From positions 124,001 to 188,000 of the forward strand of contig NZ_JACBYS010000008.1 of the NCBI RefSeq assembly GCF_013408245.1: a stretch of 64,000 nt of DNA. The letters are read 5' to 3'. The stretch is from Duganella sp. 1224 (GTDB taxonomy: Bacteria > Pseudomonadota > Gammaproteobacteria > Burkholderiales > Burkholderiaceae_D). The position numbers were made by a program, and so were the translations under genes. Within the stretch, counting starts at the first letter, position 1, and every line of letters starts with the position of its first letter. Positions 40,961 to 50,195 of this stretch are shown here, piece by piece. The notes under the pieces are model-generated. The model was not told the DNA's origin. It did no database searches and was given only the letters and a program-made list of their open reading frames with translations.

Positions 40961-41410
40961 ATGTTTTCCAAACAGCTGATGGCGGCGTGGGGCGATATGG
41001 ACTTCAACAGCCATATGCGCAACACGGCTTTTCTCGACAAGGCGGGCGATGTGCGGATGCTGTTCCTGTCGGAGCACGGCTTCCCGATGCGCGAGTTCAT
41101 GCGGCTGAATATCGGGCCGGTGGTGATGAAGGACGAGATTGCGTACTTCAAGGAAGTGCTGCTGCTGGAAGAGATCACCGTCACGCTGGGCCTTGCCGGT
41201 CTGTCGGAGGATGGCAGCCGCTGGATACTGCGCTCGGACATCATCCGCCCGGACGGCAAGCTGGCGGCGCGCGTCAGCAGCACCGGCGGCTGGCTCGATC
41301 TGGAGGCGCGCAAGCTGATCGCGCCGCCGCCGGCGCTGATGGCGACCTGGCAGGCGCTGGTCAAGACCGACGATTACCAGGATCTGCCGTCCAGCCTCAA
41401 ACCAGCCTAG
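40961..41410 (+). CDS. hotdog-fold thioesterase
   Basis: 149-residue acyl-CoA thioesterase-like protein; WGDMDFNSHMRNTAFLDKAG is the 4-hydroxybenzoyl-CoA thioesterase/FabA-like active-site segment with its Asp. The start is one base after the previous stop, and the ribosome binding site GGAG (40951-40954) lies inside the end of the M20 gene. The substrate is unknown. Its stop shares CTAG with the stop of the convergent gene at 41407. Confidence 0.85.
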   Translation: MFSKQLMAAWGDMDFNSHMRNTAFLDKAGDVRMLFLSEHGFPMREFMRLNIGPVVMKDEIAYFKEVLLLEEITVTLGLAGLSEDGSRWILRSDIIRPDGKLAARVSSTGGWLDLEARKLIAPPPALMATWQALVKTDDYQDLPSSLKPA

Positions 41411-42141
41411 CGCTCTTTGCCGCCGAAGTACCGGCGGTGCAGCGCGGTCTTGACGCCCTGCGCCTGCAGGCGCCTGGCGGCGGCGTTAAGGTTGGCGGCC
41501 AGCGCCCGCTGGTCGGCGCCGAGATAGATATACAGTCCCATTTCGTCCAGCGGCTTGCCGGTGCGGCCTTGCGACAGCATGGCGCGCGAGGCGGCACTCA
41601 GGCTGCCATCGTCGTAGACACACACGTGGTCGCGCCGTTTGATCACCATATCCAGGCAGGCCGGCACGTTTTGCACGTCGTGCGGCCGCACGCGCGGGCG
41701 CAGGCTTTCCAGCGTGGTCTGGTAGATGTAGATGCCGCGCTTGTAGCTGACGGTGCGTTCGGCCGCCGCCAGCTGCGCCCAGCTGTCGATGGGCGGCTGG
41801 CCGGGCGGCGTGAACGCATATGTGCGTGACAGCACAAACGGCTCATCCAGGCGCAGGTACTGTGGATGCTTGAGGCCATATTCCTTGACCCGACCCATTT
41901 CGCCGGCGATGCTGCCATCGGCCAGCATCGCCTCGCTGCGCCGTCCTGGCAGGCTTTGCAGCTCGCAGCGCTGGCGCACCTCGGCGCACAGCCGGTGCAG
42001 GTAATCGCTGGCGTAGTGGAAGATGACCGAGTCGGTTTCGTGCGTGGTGCCGAAAATGAGCGTGTCCGGGCCTTGCGCATGCGCGCTGGCGGCAACGGCG
42101 GCGCAGGCGGCGGCCGCGATGGCAAGGCGGTAGCGAGGCAT
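41407..42141 (-). CDS. periplasmic substrate-binding-like protein
   Basis: 244 residues with a signal peptide (residues 1-22, ending ASAHAQ) and a type-2 periplasmic binding fold: DTLIFGTTHETDSVIFHYAS, later LDEPFVLSRTYAFTPPGQPP and VSYKRGIYIYQTTLESLRP. It resembles the solute-binding-like proteins encoded without ABC permease genes in many betaproteobacteria. No transporter partner nearby; ligand and role unknown. Divergent from pqiA. Confidence 0.75.
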   Translation of the reverse strand: MPRYRLAIAAAACAAVAASAHAQGPDTLIFGTTHETDSVIFHYASDYLHRLCAEVRQRCELQSLPGRRSEAMLADGSIAGEMGRVKEYGLKHPQYLRLDEPFVLSRTYAFTPPGQPPIDSWAQLAAAERTVSYKRGIYIYQTTLESLRPRVRPHDVQNVPACLDMVIKRRDHVCVYDDGSLSAASRAMLSQGRTGKPLDEMGLYIYLGADQRALAANLNAAARRLQAQGVKTALHRRYFGGKER

Positions 42142-42232
42142 GGGGAGTCCGCTATTAATGGGAATGGCAAGCTATGATAGCTGATCCGGCTTTGCCGTAT
42201 GATATGGGCATGATTGACTGAACAGCCATCCT

Positions 42233-43501
42233 GTGCATCGATACGATTTAATCAGTTGCCATGATTGCGGCGTGCTGCACGTGCGCCGCCCGGTGCGCCC
42301 GAGCGAGAAGGCGCGCTGCGTGCGTTGCCGCTCGGTCCTGTATCGCGGCATCCATTCGGACGCCAGCCGCATGGCGGCGATCACCATGGGCGCGGTGGTC
42401 ACGTTCCTGATCGCGCAGTTCTTCCCCATCGTTCAGCTGGATATCGGCGGCTACAGCACCAGCGCCACGCTGCTGGGCGCCATCCGCGTGCTGTGGACCG
42501 AGCAGATGGAACTGGTGGCGACGGTGGTGTTCCTGTTTACGATGGCGCTGCCGGCGGTGGAGCTGGGCGCCTTGCTGTACGTGACGATGTCGCTGCGCGA
42601 GGGACGGCGGCCGGCGGGTTTCGACCATCTGCTGCGGGCGGTGGGCGTGGCGCGGCGCTGGGGCATGACCGAGGTGCTGATGATCGGCATCCTGATCACC
42701 ATCGTCAAGATGACCAGCCTGGCGGAGGTGGTGGTGCAGCCAGGCCTGTTCGCGTTTGGCGCGCTGACGCTGATGCTGGCGATCGTGGTGTCCTTCGATC
42801 CGAAGATTTTGTGGCATATCGGCGAGCATCTTCCGGGGCCAGGGCGCGTGGCGCAGAAGACCTTCCGCTACGCGGCGCTGACCAAGGGCGCGCCGCTGCT
42901 GGCCTGCCACGCCTGCGGGCTGGTGGAGTCGCTGAAGTACACGGTGCGGCACCAGTACTGCGCGCGTTGCGGCGCGCGCCTGCATCGCCGCCATCCGGAC
43001 AGCGTGGGCCGCACCTGGGCGTTTCTGCTGGCCGCGGCCATCCTGTACATCCCGGCCAACCTGCTGCCGGTGATGTACACGCATTCGCTGTTCGGCAAGG
43101 AAGACGACACCATCATCAGCGGCGTGGTGTACTTCTGGACCAGCGGCTCGCCGGCGCTGGCGGCCATCATTTTCATCGCCAGCATCGTGGTGCCGGTGCT
43201 GAAGCTGGCGGCGCTGGCGCTGCTGGCGTGGACGGCGCAGCGGCGTTCGCGCTGGCAGCCGATGCAGCGCACGATGTTGTATCGCATCGTGGAGTTTGTG
43301 GGGCGCTGGTCGATGCTGGATATTTTCGTCATCACACTGACGGTGGCGCTGGTGCGCTTCCAGTCGCTGGCGGTGATCACGGCCGGTCCCGGCGCGCTGG
43401 CGTTTTGCGCGGTGGTGGTGCTGACCATGATCGCGTCCATGCAGTTCGATCCCCGGCTGATCTGGGATCCTATCGATACACACGGAGAGAAGCATGTCTG
43501 A
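42233..43501 (+). CDS. pqiA: paraquat-inducible protein A
   Basis: Inner-membrane component of the Pqi (MCE) lipid-transport system. 422 residues with two PqiA domains, each opening with paired CxxC zinc motifs: CHDCGVLHVRR with CVRCRSV, and CHACGLVESL with CARCGARL, and each followed by about four membrane segments. The start is a GTG at 42233; the frame closes 15 bases upstream. It overlaps pqiB by 8 bases. Confidence 0.92.
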   Translation: MHRYDLISCHDCGVLHVRRPVRPSEKARCVRCRSVLYRGIHSDASRMAAITMGAVVTFLIAQFFPIVQLDIGGYSTSATLLGAIRVLWTEQMELVATVVFLFTMALPAVELGALLYVTMSLREGRRPAGFDHLLRAVGVARRWGMTEVLMIGILITIVKMTSLAEVVVQPGLFAFGALTLMLAIVVSFDPKILWHIGEHLPGPGRVAQKTFRYAALTKGAPLLACHACGLVESLKYTVRHQYCARCGARLHRRHPDSVGRTWAFLLAAAILYIPANLLPVMYTHSLFGKEDDTIISGVVYFWTSGSPALAAIIFIASIVVPVLKLAALALLAWTAQRRSRWQPMQRTMLYRIVEFVGRWSMLDIFVITLTVALVRFQSLAVITAGPGALAFCAVVVLTMIASMQFDPRLIWDPIDTHGEKHV

Positions 43502-45116
43502 AAACGAGAACGGCCAGCCGCCGTTGCCCGAACCGGAACTGGAGAAGCCCAGCCGCTGGCTGCCGTCGCTGGTGTGGCTGATTCCCCTGCTGGCGGCGCT
43601 GATCGGCCTGACGCTGGTGGTGCGCACGGTGCTGGAGCAGGGGCCGACGGTGACGGTCAGCTTCCGCAGCGCCGATGGGCTGGAGCCGGGCAAGACCAAG
43701 GTCAAATACAAGGACGTGGACATCGGCCTGGTGAAGACCATCACGCTGGCGCCTGATTTGACCAAGGTGCTGGTCAGGATAGACATGAGCAAGGAGGCCA
43801 AGCGTTTCACCGCCACGGATACGCGCTTCTGGGTGGTCAAGCCGCGCATCGGCGCCAGCGGCGTGTCGGGGCTGAATACGCTGTTGTCCGGTTCCTATAT
43901 CGGCGTGGACGCGGGCAAGTCGGAGGAAACCACCCATGAATTTACCGGATTGGAGAAGCCGCCGCAGGTGACGCGCGATGAGAAGGGCACCTCGTATCTG
44001 CTGCACGGCGAGTCGCTGGGTTCCGTCGATGTGGGCTCGCCGATCTTCTACCGTCGCATCCAGGTGGGGCAGGTGACCGGCTTTGATCTGGACGAGAAGG
44101 GGCGCGGGGTCAAGGTGTCGGTGTTCGTCGCCGCGCCTTACGACCAGTATGTGGGCAAGAACACGCGCTGGTGGCATGCCAGCGGCGTGGATGTGCGGCT
44201 GGATTCGTCGGGCTTCAAGGTCAACACACAGTCGGTGGCCGCGTTGCTGGTGGGCGGTATCGCCTTTGAGTCGGTGAGCGGGCAGAAGCCGTCCGCGCCG
44301 GCGGCGGGCGGCAGCGAGTTTGCGCTGGCCGCCGACCAGGCCAGCGCGCTGCGCGAACCGGATGGCGTGGCGGTGACCACGGTGCTGTATTTCGATCAGT
44401 CGCTGCGCGGCCTGTCGGCCGGCGCGCCGGTGGACTTCCGCGGCATCGTGCTGGGCGAGGTACGCTCGGTGGGCGTGGAGTTCGATCCGGTGAAGAAGAA
44501 CTTCCGCATGCCGGTGACGGTGGACATGTATCCGGCGCGGCTGGGTCGCAATTTCGCCCAGACCATCGGCAACAACGAGGACCGTTCGGTCGGCACGCAG
44601 GTGCTGGAGCGGATGGTGGGACGCGGCCTGCGCGGCCAGCTGCGCACCGGGAATCTGCTGACCGGGCAGTTGTACGTGGCGCTGGATTTCTTCCCGAATG
44701 CGCCGCCGGCCAAAATCGACGGCTCGCAGGAAGTGGTGGAGCTGCCGACCGTGCCTAACAGCCTGGATGAATTGCAGACGCAGATCTCCAGCATCGCGCG
44801 CAAGCTGGACAAGGTGCCGTTCGAGGATATCGGCAAGAACCTGCGCGACACGCTGAAGAGCGCCGACGTGCTGATGAAGCGCCTGGATTCGCAGGTGGTG
44901 CCGGAGCTGAAGGATACGCTGGCGGCGGCGCGCAAGACCTTCCACGAGGCCGACGAACTGCTGAAAAAGGATTCGCCGGCGCAGTCGGACCTGCGGCAAG
45001 CCTTGCAGCAGGTGACGCAAACGATGCAGTCGCTGGACGCGCTGGCCGATTATCTGGAGCGCCATCCGGAAGCGCTGATACGCGGTAAGGTCGATAAAAA
45101 AGGAGATCCGAAATGA
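43494..45116 (+). CDS. pqiB: PqiB, MCE-domain intermembrane transport protein
   Basis: Periplasm-spanning MCE protein, 540 residues: one N-terminal membrane anchor (LVWLIPLLAALIGLTLVVRT, preceded by PSRWLPS) and three MCE domains (VTVSFRSADGLEPGKTKVKY; LGSVDVGSPIFYRRIQVGQV; LSAGAPVDFRGIVLGEV), then a helical coiled tail (about 430-530). In E. coli PqiB rings form a tube linking both membranes. Overlaps pqiA and pqiC. Confidence 0.94.
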   Translation: MSENENGQPPLPEPELEKPSRWLPSLVWLIPLLAALIGLTLVVRTVLEQGPTVTVSFRSADGLEPGKTKVKYKDVDIGLVKTITLAPDLTKVLVRIDMSKEAKRFTATDTRFWVVKPRIGASGVSGLNTLLSGSYIGVDAGKSEETTHEFTGLEKPPQVTRDEKGTSYLLHGESLGSVDVGSPIFYRRIQVGQVTGFDLDEKGRGVKVSVFVAAPYDQYVGKNTRWWHASGVDVRLDSSGFKVNTQSVAALLVGGIAFESVSGQKPSAPAAGGSEFALAADQASALREPDGVAVTTVLYFDQSLRGLSAGAPVDFRGIVLGEVRSVGVEFDPVKKNFRMPVTVDMYPARLGRNFAQTIGNNEDRSVGTQVLERMVGRGLRGQLRTGNLLTGQLYVALDFFPNAPPAKIDGSQEVVELPTVPNSLDELQTQISSIARKLDKVPFEDIGKNLRDTLKSADVLMKRLDSQVVPELKDTLAAARKTFHEADELLKKDSPAQSDLRQALQQVTQTMQSLDALADYLERHPEALIRGKVDKKGDPK

Positions 45117-45709
45117 TGCGTGCATTTGGCCTGTCGTTGGCCGCGGTGTTGGCGTTGGGCGGCTGCGCGAGTTCGCCGCCCGAGCATTTCTATAGCTTGA
45201 GCAATGGCCTCGGCGTGGCGCCGGCGCCGGCGGCACGGGCGGGCTACTTCATCGAGATGCAGGCGGTGACGGTGCCGAAAGACGTGGCGCGTAACCAGCT
45301 GGTGGTGACCACCGGCGCCGGGCGCATGGACTTGCTGGAGCAGGAGCGCTGGTCGTCGCCGCCGGCCGCGGAGATCGGGCAGGCGCTGTCGCTGGCGGTG
45401 TCGGGCGAGCTGGGAACGATCGACGTCTTCCGCACGCCGGTGCCGGAAAAGGCGCCGGTGTACCGCATCAGCACCAATGTGCAGCGCTTCGAATCGGCGC
45501 CGGGGCAGTATGCGCTGATCGACGCCGTGTGGAGCGTGCGGCAGGTGGGCAGCGAGCAGGTGCTGACTTGCCGCAGCGTGGCGCAGGAGACGGTGGGCGC
45601 GGGCTACGACGCGCTGGTGGCCGGCCACCGCCGCGCCGTCGCCCGCATCGGCGCCGACATCGCCAAAGCCGTGCGCTCACTCGCTGCCGGCACTCTGCCT
45701 GCTTGCTGA
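45113..45709 (+). CDS. pqiC: PqiC, outer-membrane lipoprotein of the Pqi system
   Basis: 198-residue lipoprotein with lipobox LALGGC (acylated Cys at about residue 19) followed by ASSPPEHFYSL, typical of the PqiC/YmbA (ABC-type transport auxiliary, DUF330) family that caps the PqiB tube at the outer membrane. It overlaps pqiB by 4 bases and ends the operon. Confidence 0.92.
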   Translation: MMRAFGLSLAAVLALGGCASSPPEHFYSLSNGLGVAPAPAARAGYFIEMQAVTVPKDVARNQLVVTTGAGRMDLLEQERWSSPPAAEIGQALSLAVSGELGTIDVFRTPVPEKAPVYRISTNVQRFESAPGQYALIDAVWSVRQVGSEQVLTCRSVAQETVGAGYDALVAGHRRAVARIGADIAKAVRSLAAGTLPAC

Positions 45710-45792
45710 CTTGGCGGGGAGAGTGAGGGCTTGTGTGAAACTGCGTAAGCTTCAGCTAACGGGCAGCCTCTGACAGCGGATTTTGTTACGTT

Positions 45793-46506
45793 TCAAGCCC
45801 GTCGATCCGGATTCGTACTCCTGCGTCGCCGCAGCAACGCCACCATGCCAAGGCCAATACCAAACATGGCGAACTGCGTAGGTTCAGGTACTGCGCTGAC
45901 CTGGTAACGAACGCCCGACAGATCACCTATAAAATAGGTGTACTGTCCGTTCGAACTATTAGAAAAGAAACCCATCGGGGCAAACGCAGATAAGCTCCCG
46001 TCAAACGAATGCGATTTCCCTGGATCAGCGTTACCGACGAATGAAACCATCGATGAGTTGAGATACATTGCCGATTGAATATGTTCACCCGGGCTGATGT
46101 TGACGTCTGCCCCCATCTGGAACTCATCGCCACCACCATGAACAACCTGCGTGGAAAGCGCGAGATGTGCCACTGCGATATCTGATTCCCAAGAGAACGT
46201 ATGGCCATTGATCGTCGCAGATCCAGACGCATGGATGGGTTTATTGTCAAATCCCGCAGCATAACTATAAGGCGTCTGCCACACTACATTCAGGTCCGCG
46301 GTATCCAGAGTCAGCGTTTGAACAAAACTCTGGCCCGTCAAATCTGACGATCCGGTATTAAATTCATTAAAGCCGTCGAAGCCGGACGTAACCGTCCCCA
46401 TGAAAGTCAACGTAACAACAGCCGCATTAGCAGCGCCTGCAGAGACGCCTACGAGGGAAACCGCGACAAGCATTACTTTTCTGAGTATTGGTGTAACTCG
46501 AAACAT
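45793..46506 (-). CDS. PEP-CTERM surface protein
   Basis: 237-residue exported protein: signal peptide residues 1-28 (ending AANAAV), a beta-rich body of unknown fold, and a C-terminal sorting signal (SAVPEPTQFAMFGIGLGMVA then LLRRRRS) for exosortase processing. Its codons are less GC-rich than the neighbouring pqi genes, hinting at a different origin. Function unknown. Confidence 0.88.
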   Translation of the reverse strand: MFRVTPILRKVMLVAVSLVGVSAGAANAAVVTLTFMGTVTSGFDGFNEFNTGSSDLTGQSFVQTLTLDTADLNVVWQTPYSYAAGFDNKPIHASGSATINGHTFSWESDIAVAHLALSTQVVHGGGDEFQMGADVNISPGEHIQSAMYLNSSMVSFVGNADPGKSHSFDGSLSAFAPMGFFSNSSNGQYTYFIGDLSGVRYQVSAVPEPTQFAMFGIGLGMVALLRRRRSTNPDRRA

Positions 46507-46823
46507 ATCGGCACTTTAAAGTTTTTGAAAGAATAATATTATCATTTTAAAATGCTTTATTGTAAATATCTGTGCCTGTTATTCCATGCGACGAAATTGG
46601 AGTGTAAGCTTGTAGATTGCGCACGCGCCTTGAACGGTAACAGACGACATGGTTTGTTCCACCATTACGGCATCAAATCAGCAATAAGACCGCATGTTTA
46701 AGTTGTTTTGCAATGCCGTAACAGTCTCTTGCTTCTTGCAGAGCTGAGTCAGCTATTTACCGGCAGCCCGACTTCGGAGAACTTACGCCGGGTAAGCGCC
46801 AATTTATGCCCAAAAGGTGCAAT
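46507..46823. other. AT-rich intergenic region between divergent genes
   Basis: About 317 bases separating the PEP-CTERM gene from the binding-protein gene. The left part (46510-46580) is strongly AT-rich and probably holds the promoter of the PEP-CTERM gene; TATTAT-like hexamers are abundant there, so none can be singled out. I see no gene, no convincing hairpin terminator and no recognisable riboswitch. Confidence 0.5.
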
Positions 46824-47606
46824 ATGAGATGGTTTGTGTTCGCAGCAACAATGCTGCTATGCAGTGCGGTACAGGCTGGCGACTGCATCATCCGTGTCGG
46901 TTACCCTGATCGCGAACGGCCCCCTTATTATCTCGGCCACGGGACGGTGGTGCCAGAGCGGCCTGGCGCTGCCGTAGATCTGATCCGTATGGCGGTCAGT
47001 CAAATTGGTTGTATGGCGCAACTTGTTCGACTACCGAACGCGCGCCTCAAGTTCGCCTTAGTGAATGGCAGCATCGATATGGCGCCAGTTGATCTGCGTG
47101 ATGGCGAGCAACCCTATTCCGCCTTGCCCCTGCATCTTGGCGTGCCCGATACGCGCCGAGGAATACGAGTGTTGGCAGTAGTCTACGTCCGCGTCATCGA
47201 TGCTATCCCATCTGACACTGATCCTCGTCATTACTTTAGAAATCACAAACTCGCGACTATTCAAGGCGCTCCTTTGGGCGAACAGTTACGCGACGAAGGA
47301 TATGTCGTTGACGGTGGTGCTGCGGACGCATACGGCAATCTTAAGAAAGTGATGCTTCATCGGGCCGACGGCTTTGCCGTTTCCATCGCGAATGTAAACG
47401 CGATGGATTCGATCGTCACCACTCGTTACGGTGGCCAACTGCTCCGTCTCCACAAACCGATGCGTGCTTCGACCGTTTGGCTCTCGGCCAGTAATGATTA
47501 CTACCGGCAGAATGTAGATCGAATGGAGCATTTATGGGACTGGTGGGGCGATAATGCGGCAAGTAAGCTGAACGAACTGGTAAGGGGCTATGCCGCGATC
47601 AAATAG
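46824..47606 (+). CDS. solute-binding (SBP family 3-like) periplasmic protein
   Basis: 260 residues with a signal peptide (MRWFVFAATMLLCSAVQAG) and a domain like amino-acid-type binding proteins (IIRVGYPDRERPPYYLGHG, AAVDLIRMAVSQIGCMAQLV, LPNARLKFALVNGSIDMAPV). AAAGG (46810-46815) favours the start at 46824 over the in-frame ATG at 46806. No permease or ATPase genes accompany it, as with many orphan SBP-like proteins. Lower GC than surrounding genes. Confidence 0.8.
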   Translation: MRWFVFAATMLLCSAVQAGDCIIRVGYPDRERPPYYLGHGTVVPERPGAAVDLIRMAVSQIGCMAQLVRLPNARLKFALVNGSIDMAPVDLRDGEQPYSALPLHLGVPDTRRGIRVLAVVYVRVIDAIPSDTDPRHYFRNHKLATIQGAPLGEQLRDEGYVVDGGAADAYGNLKKVMLHRADGFAVSIANVNAMDSIVTTRYGGQLLRLHKPMRASTVWLSASNDYYRQNVDRMEHLWDWWGDNAASKLNELVRGYAAIK

Positions 47607-47626
47607 CCCGGCGAATCAGGCGGCCA

Positions 47627-47956
47627 TCAGCGCCCACGCAGCGATGAGAGTGACCACTCACCGATCGAGATTTGATACAGCGTTTCTTTGTATGGCAGGC
47701 GTGCGATGATCTTCGCTTTCGTGGCGACCGCGCCCAGTGTCACGCCACGGCACAGCAAGCTGACGTGCGAGGTTTCGCGTGCGCAGATTGCGTCGGGACT
47801 GTCGATGAAGTTGGTCTTGCTGAGCCGGGGGAAAACGACGGTCATCCCGGTCGGCAAGCTGCCTATCGGTGGCACGACAAAAATCGTCAGCTGGGTGTAG
47901 ATGACGCTCAGGACGAGCGCCAGGAACAGCAGGGAGAAGAGGCTACGTTTGCGCAT
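47627..47956 (-). CDS. small membrane-anchored hypothetical protein
   Basis: 109 residues: a basic N-terminus and one hydrophobic segment (RKRSLFSLLFLALVLSVIYT), then a short extracytoplasmic region containing two cysteines (AICARETSHVSLLCRG) that could form a disulfide. No family recognised. It converges with the binding-protein gene 20 bases away; GGA stands before the ATG. Confidence 0.6.
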   Translation of the reverse strand: MRKRSLFSLLFLALVLSVIYTQLTIFVVPPIGSLPTGMTVVFPRLSKTNFIDSPDAICARETSHVSLLCRGVTLGAVATKAKIIARLPYKETLYQISIGEWSLSSLRGR

Positions 47957-48052
47957 CGTTCCGGGGTTGAAGTATCGTTGGTGTTATTCATGATAAAACA
48001 ATTCCGAATGGGAATACTCTTCAATTATCACAGCGGAGGACGTTAAATCCTG

Positions 48053-48964
48053 CTAGGGCGCGATGCGCAGCGTGGCTTCGAAATGCTGGCGTAGCGCCTG
48101 CACCTTGGGCGCGTGTTCGCGGCTGCGCTGCCACAGCAGGTGCAGCGGCAGCCCCTCGGTGGCCAGCTGCGGCAGGATGTGGACCAGGCTGCCGTCGCGG
48201 ATGTGCTGCTCCACCAGCCAGGTGGGCAACTGTGCCAGACCCAGTCCCGCGACCACCGCCGCCACTTGCGATTCCGCCTGGCCGAAGATCATGCGGCCCT
48301 GAATGTGTTGGCGCGCCTGCGGCGCGGCGCCGTCGCGGATGCGCCACGGTTGGGTGCTGCCATCGGCGCGGCCATACAGGATGGCGTCGTGGTCCGCCAG
48401 GTCGGCGCTGCTTTGCGGCGCGCCGTGCCTGGCGAGGTAGGCCGGCGCGGCGCAGAAGATCAGTTCTTCATTGCCGAGGTGGCGGAAGCCCACCGCCGCC
48501 GGCCAGGCGTCGTCGCCGCCGATGCGCACCACCAAATCCATGCCGTCTTCGATGACGTCGACAAAGCGGTCGGTGAACGAGATGTGCGGCGTGATGTGCG
48601 GATGGTGCGCGGCAAATTCCAGCAGCGGCGCCAGTACTTTCAGGCGACCGAAGGTGGCCGGCAGGTCGATGCGCAGGCGGCCGCCGGGAATGGTGTCTTC
48701 GTCCGACAGCGCGCGCTCCGCCACCGCCAGTTCATCGAGGATGCGCACGCACGATGCGTAGAAGGCGGCGCCGGCGTCGGTCAGCGTCAGCTGGCGCGCG
48801 CTGCGGTCGAATAGCTGCTTGTGCAGCCGCTGCTCCAGCCGGGCGATGGCTTTGCCGACGGCGGAATTGGTCAGGTGCAGTCGCGTGGCGGCGGCGGTGA
48901 AGCTGCCGGCGTCGGCGACGGCGACGAAGGTTTCCAGGCCTTTCAGGCGTTCCGTGGCGCTCAT
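48053..48964 (-). CDS. LysR-family regulator divergent from an MFS exporter
   Basis: 303-residue LysR protein of the DsdC/AaeR-like group (LKGLETFVAVADAGSFTAAA then LHLTNSAVGKAIARLEQRL; effector domain 90-300). It faces away from the MFS gene at 49059 with 94 bases between, the usual layout for a regulator and its target exporter. Confidence 0.93.
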   Translation of the reverse strand: MSATERLKGLETFVAVADAGSFTAAATRLHLTNSAVGKAIARLEQRLHKQLFDRSARQLTLTDAGAAFYASCVRILDELAVAERALSDEDTIPGGRLRIDLPATFGRLKVLAPLLEFAAHHPHITPHISFTDRFVDVIEDGMDLVVRIGGDDAWPAAVGFRHLGNEELIFCAAPAYLARHGAPQSSADLADHDAILYGRADGSTQPWRIRDGAAPQARQHIQGRMIFGQAESQVAAVVAGLGLAQLPTWLVEQHIRDGSLVHILPQLATEGLPLHLLWQRSREHAPKVQALRQHFEATLRIAP

Positions 48965-49058
48965 GGAATTTATTTCTATTAAGGGATGGAAGAATCATCC
49001 AACACGAGAATTTTTGTCGTGGTTATCATGGCGGCCATTTGTTACCAGGTCAAGCCGC

Positions 49059-50189
49059 ATGTTTACTTCTATTCTTCTGGCGGTCGCCGCGTTTGTGATT
49101 GTGACGACCGAATTTCTGATTGTCGGCCTGCTGCCGGCCTTGGCGCGTGATTTGCACCTCGCGGTGGCGACCACCGGCCAACTGGTGACGCTGTTCGCGG
49201 TGGTGGTGATGTTGTGCGGCCCGTTCCTGACGGCGTGGCTGGCCAATGTCGAGCGCAAGCGGCTGTTCGTGGCGATTCTGCTGGTGTTCGCCGCGTCGAA
49301 TGCGCTGGCGGCGCTGGCGCCAAATGGCTGGGTGCTGGCGCTGGCACGCCTGTTGCCGGCGCTGGCGTTGCCGGTGTTTTGGGGCACGGCGAGCGAGACG
49401 GCCGCGCAGATCGCCGCGCCGGGGCAGGACGGACGCGCGGTGTCGCGGGTCTATCTGGGAATCTCCGGCGCGATGCTGTTTGGCATTCCGCTCGGTACGC
49501 TGGCCTCGGATGCGATCGGCTGGCGCGGCGCTTTCGGGCTGCTGGCCGTGCTGTCGCTGCTGATTGCGGTGTTGTTGGCGGCGTACATGCCGTCAGTGCG
49601 CGCGCATCATCCGGTGCGCATGGCGGATCAGGCGCGGATATTGAAAAGCCGCTTCTTCCTGGCCAATGTCGCGCTGTCGGTGCTGGTGTTTACCGCGATG
49701 TTCACCGGCTACACCTATCTGGCGGAGATGCTGGAGAAATCGGCCGGCGTTCCGCCGGCGCTGGTCGGCTGGTGGCTGATGGGCTTTGGCGCGGTGGGCT
49801 TGCTGGGTAACTGGCTGGGCGGCTTGTGGGCTGGCCAGCGGCCGCTGGCCACGACGGCGGCGTTCTGCCTGGTGCTGGCGGCAGGCATGGCGGCGAGCAT
49901 GGCTTTGGCCGGTCGCGGCGCCTGGTTTGTGCTGGCGCTGGCGGTATGGGGCATCGCGAATACGGCGCTGTATCCGGTCTGCCAGATCCGCGTGATGCAG
50001 GCCGCGACGCAGGCCCAGGCGTTGGCCGGCACCATGAATGTGTCGGCCGCCAACGGCGGTATCGCGCTGGGCGCGCTGATCGGCGGCATCAGTATTTCGG
50101 CCTTGGGCGTGGCGAATATCGGTTACGTGTCTGGCGTAATGGCCTTGCTGGCGGTGCTGGTGGTGGCGTTGATCCGGCGTCCGGCTTAG
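49059..50189 (+). CDS. MFS transporter (AraJ/SotB-like efflux family)
   Basis: 376-residue inner-membrane protein with about 12 hydrophobic helices; VTTEFLIVGLLPALARDLHL at the N-terminus and the loop motif after helix 2 (WLANVERKRL) fit the drug/sugar efflux branch. The start at 49059 is taken because it begins the first membrane helix; the frame extends upstream into the divergent LysR gene. Substrate unknown. Confidence 0.9.
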   Translation: MFTSILLAVAAFVIVTTEFLIVGLLPALARDLHLAVATTGQLVTLFAVVVMLCGPFLTAWLANVERKRLFVAILLVFAASNALAALAPNGWVLALARLLPALALPVFWGTASETAAQIAAPGQDGRAVSRVYLGISGAMLFGIPLGTLASDAIGWRGAFGLLAVLSLLIAVLLAAYMPSVRAHHPVRMADQARILKSRFFLANVALSVLVFTAMFTGYTYLAEMLEKSAGVPPALVGWWLMGFGAVGLLGNWLGGLWAGQRPLATTAAFCLVLAAGMAASMALAGRGAWFVLALAVWGIANTALYPVCQIRVMQAATQAQALAGTMNVSAANGGIALGALIGGISISALGVANIGYVSGVMALLAVLVVALIRRPA

Positions 50190-50195
50190 CCCAGG

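Noticed and set aside
46735-46805. Riboswitch-like structured leader before the binding-protein gene
   Set aside because: Some GC-rich pairing is possible (CCGGC with GCCGGG), but no known riboswitch core could be matched.
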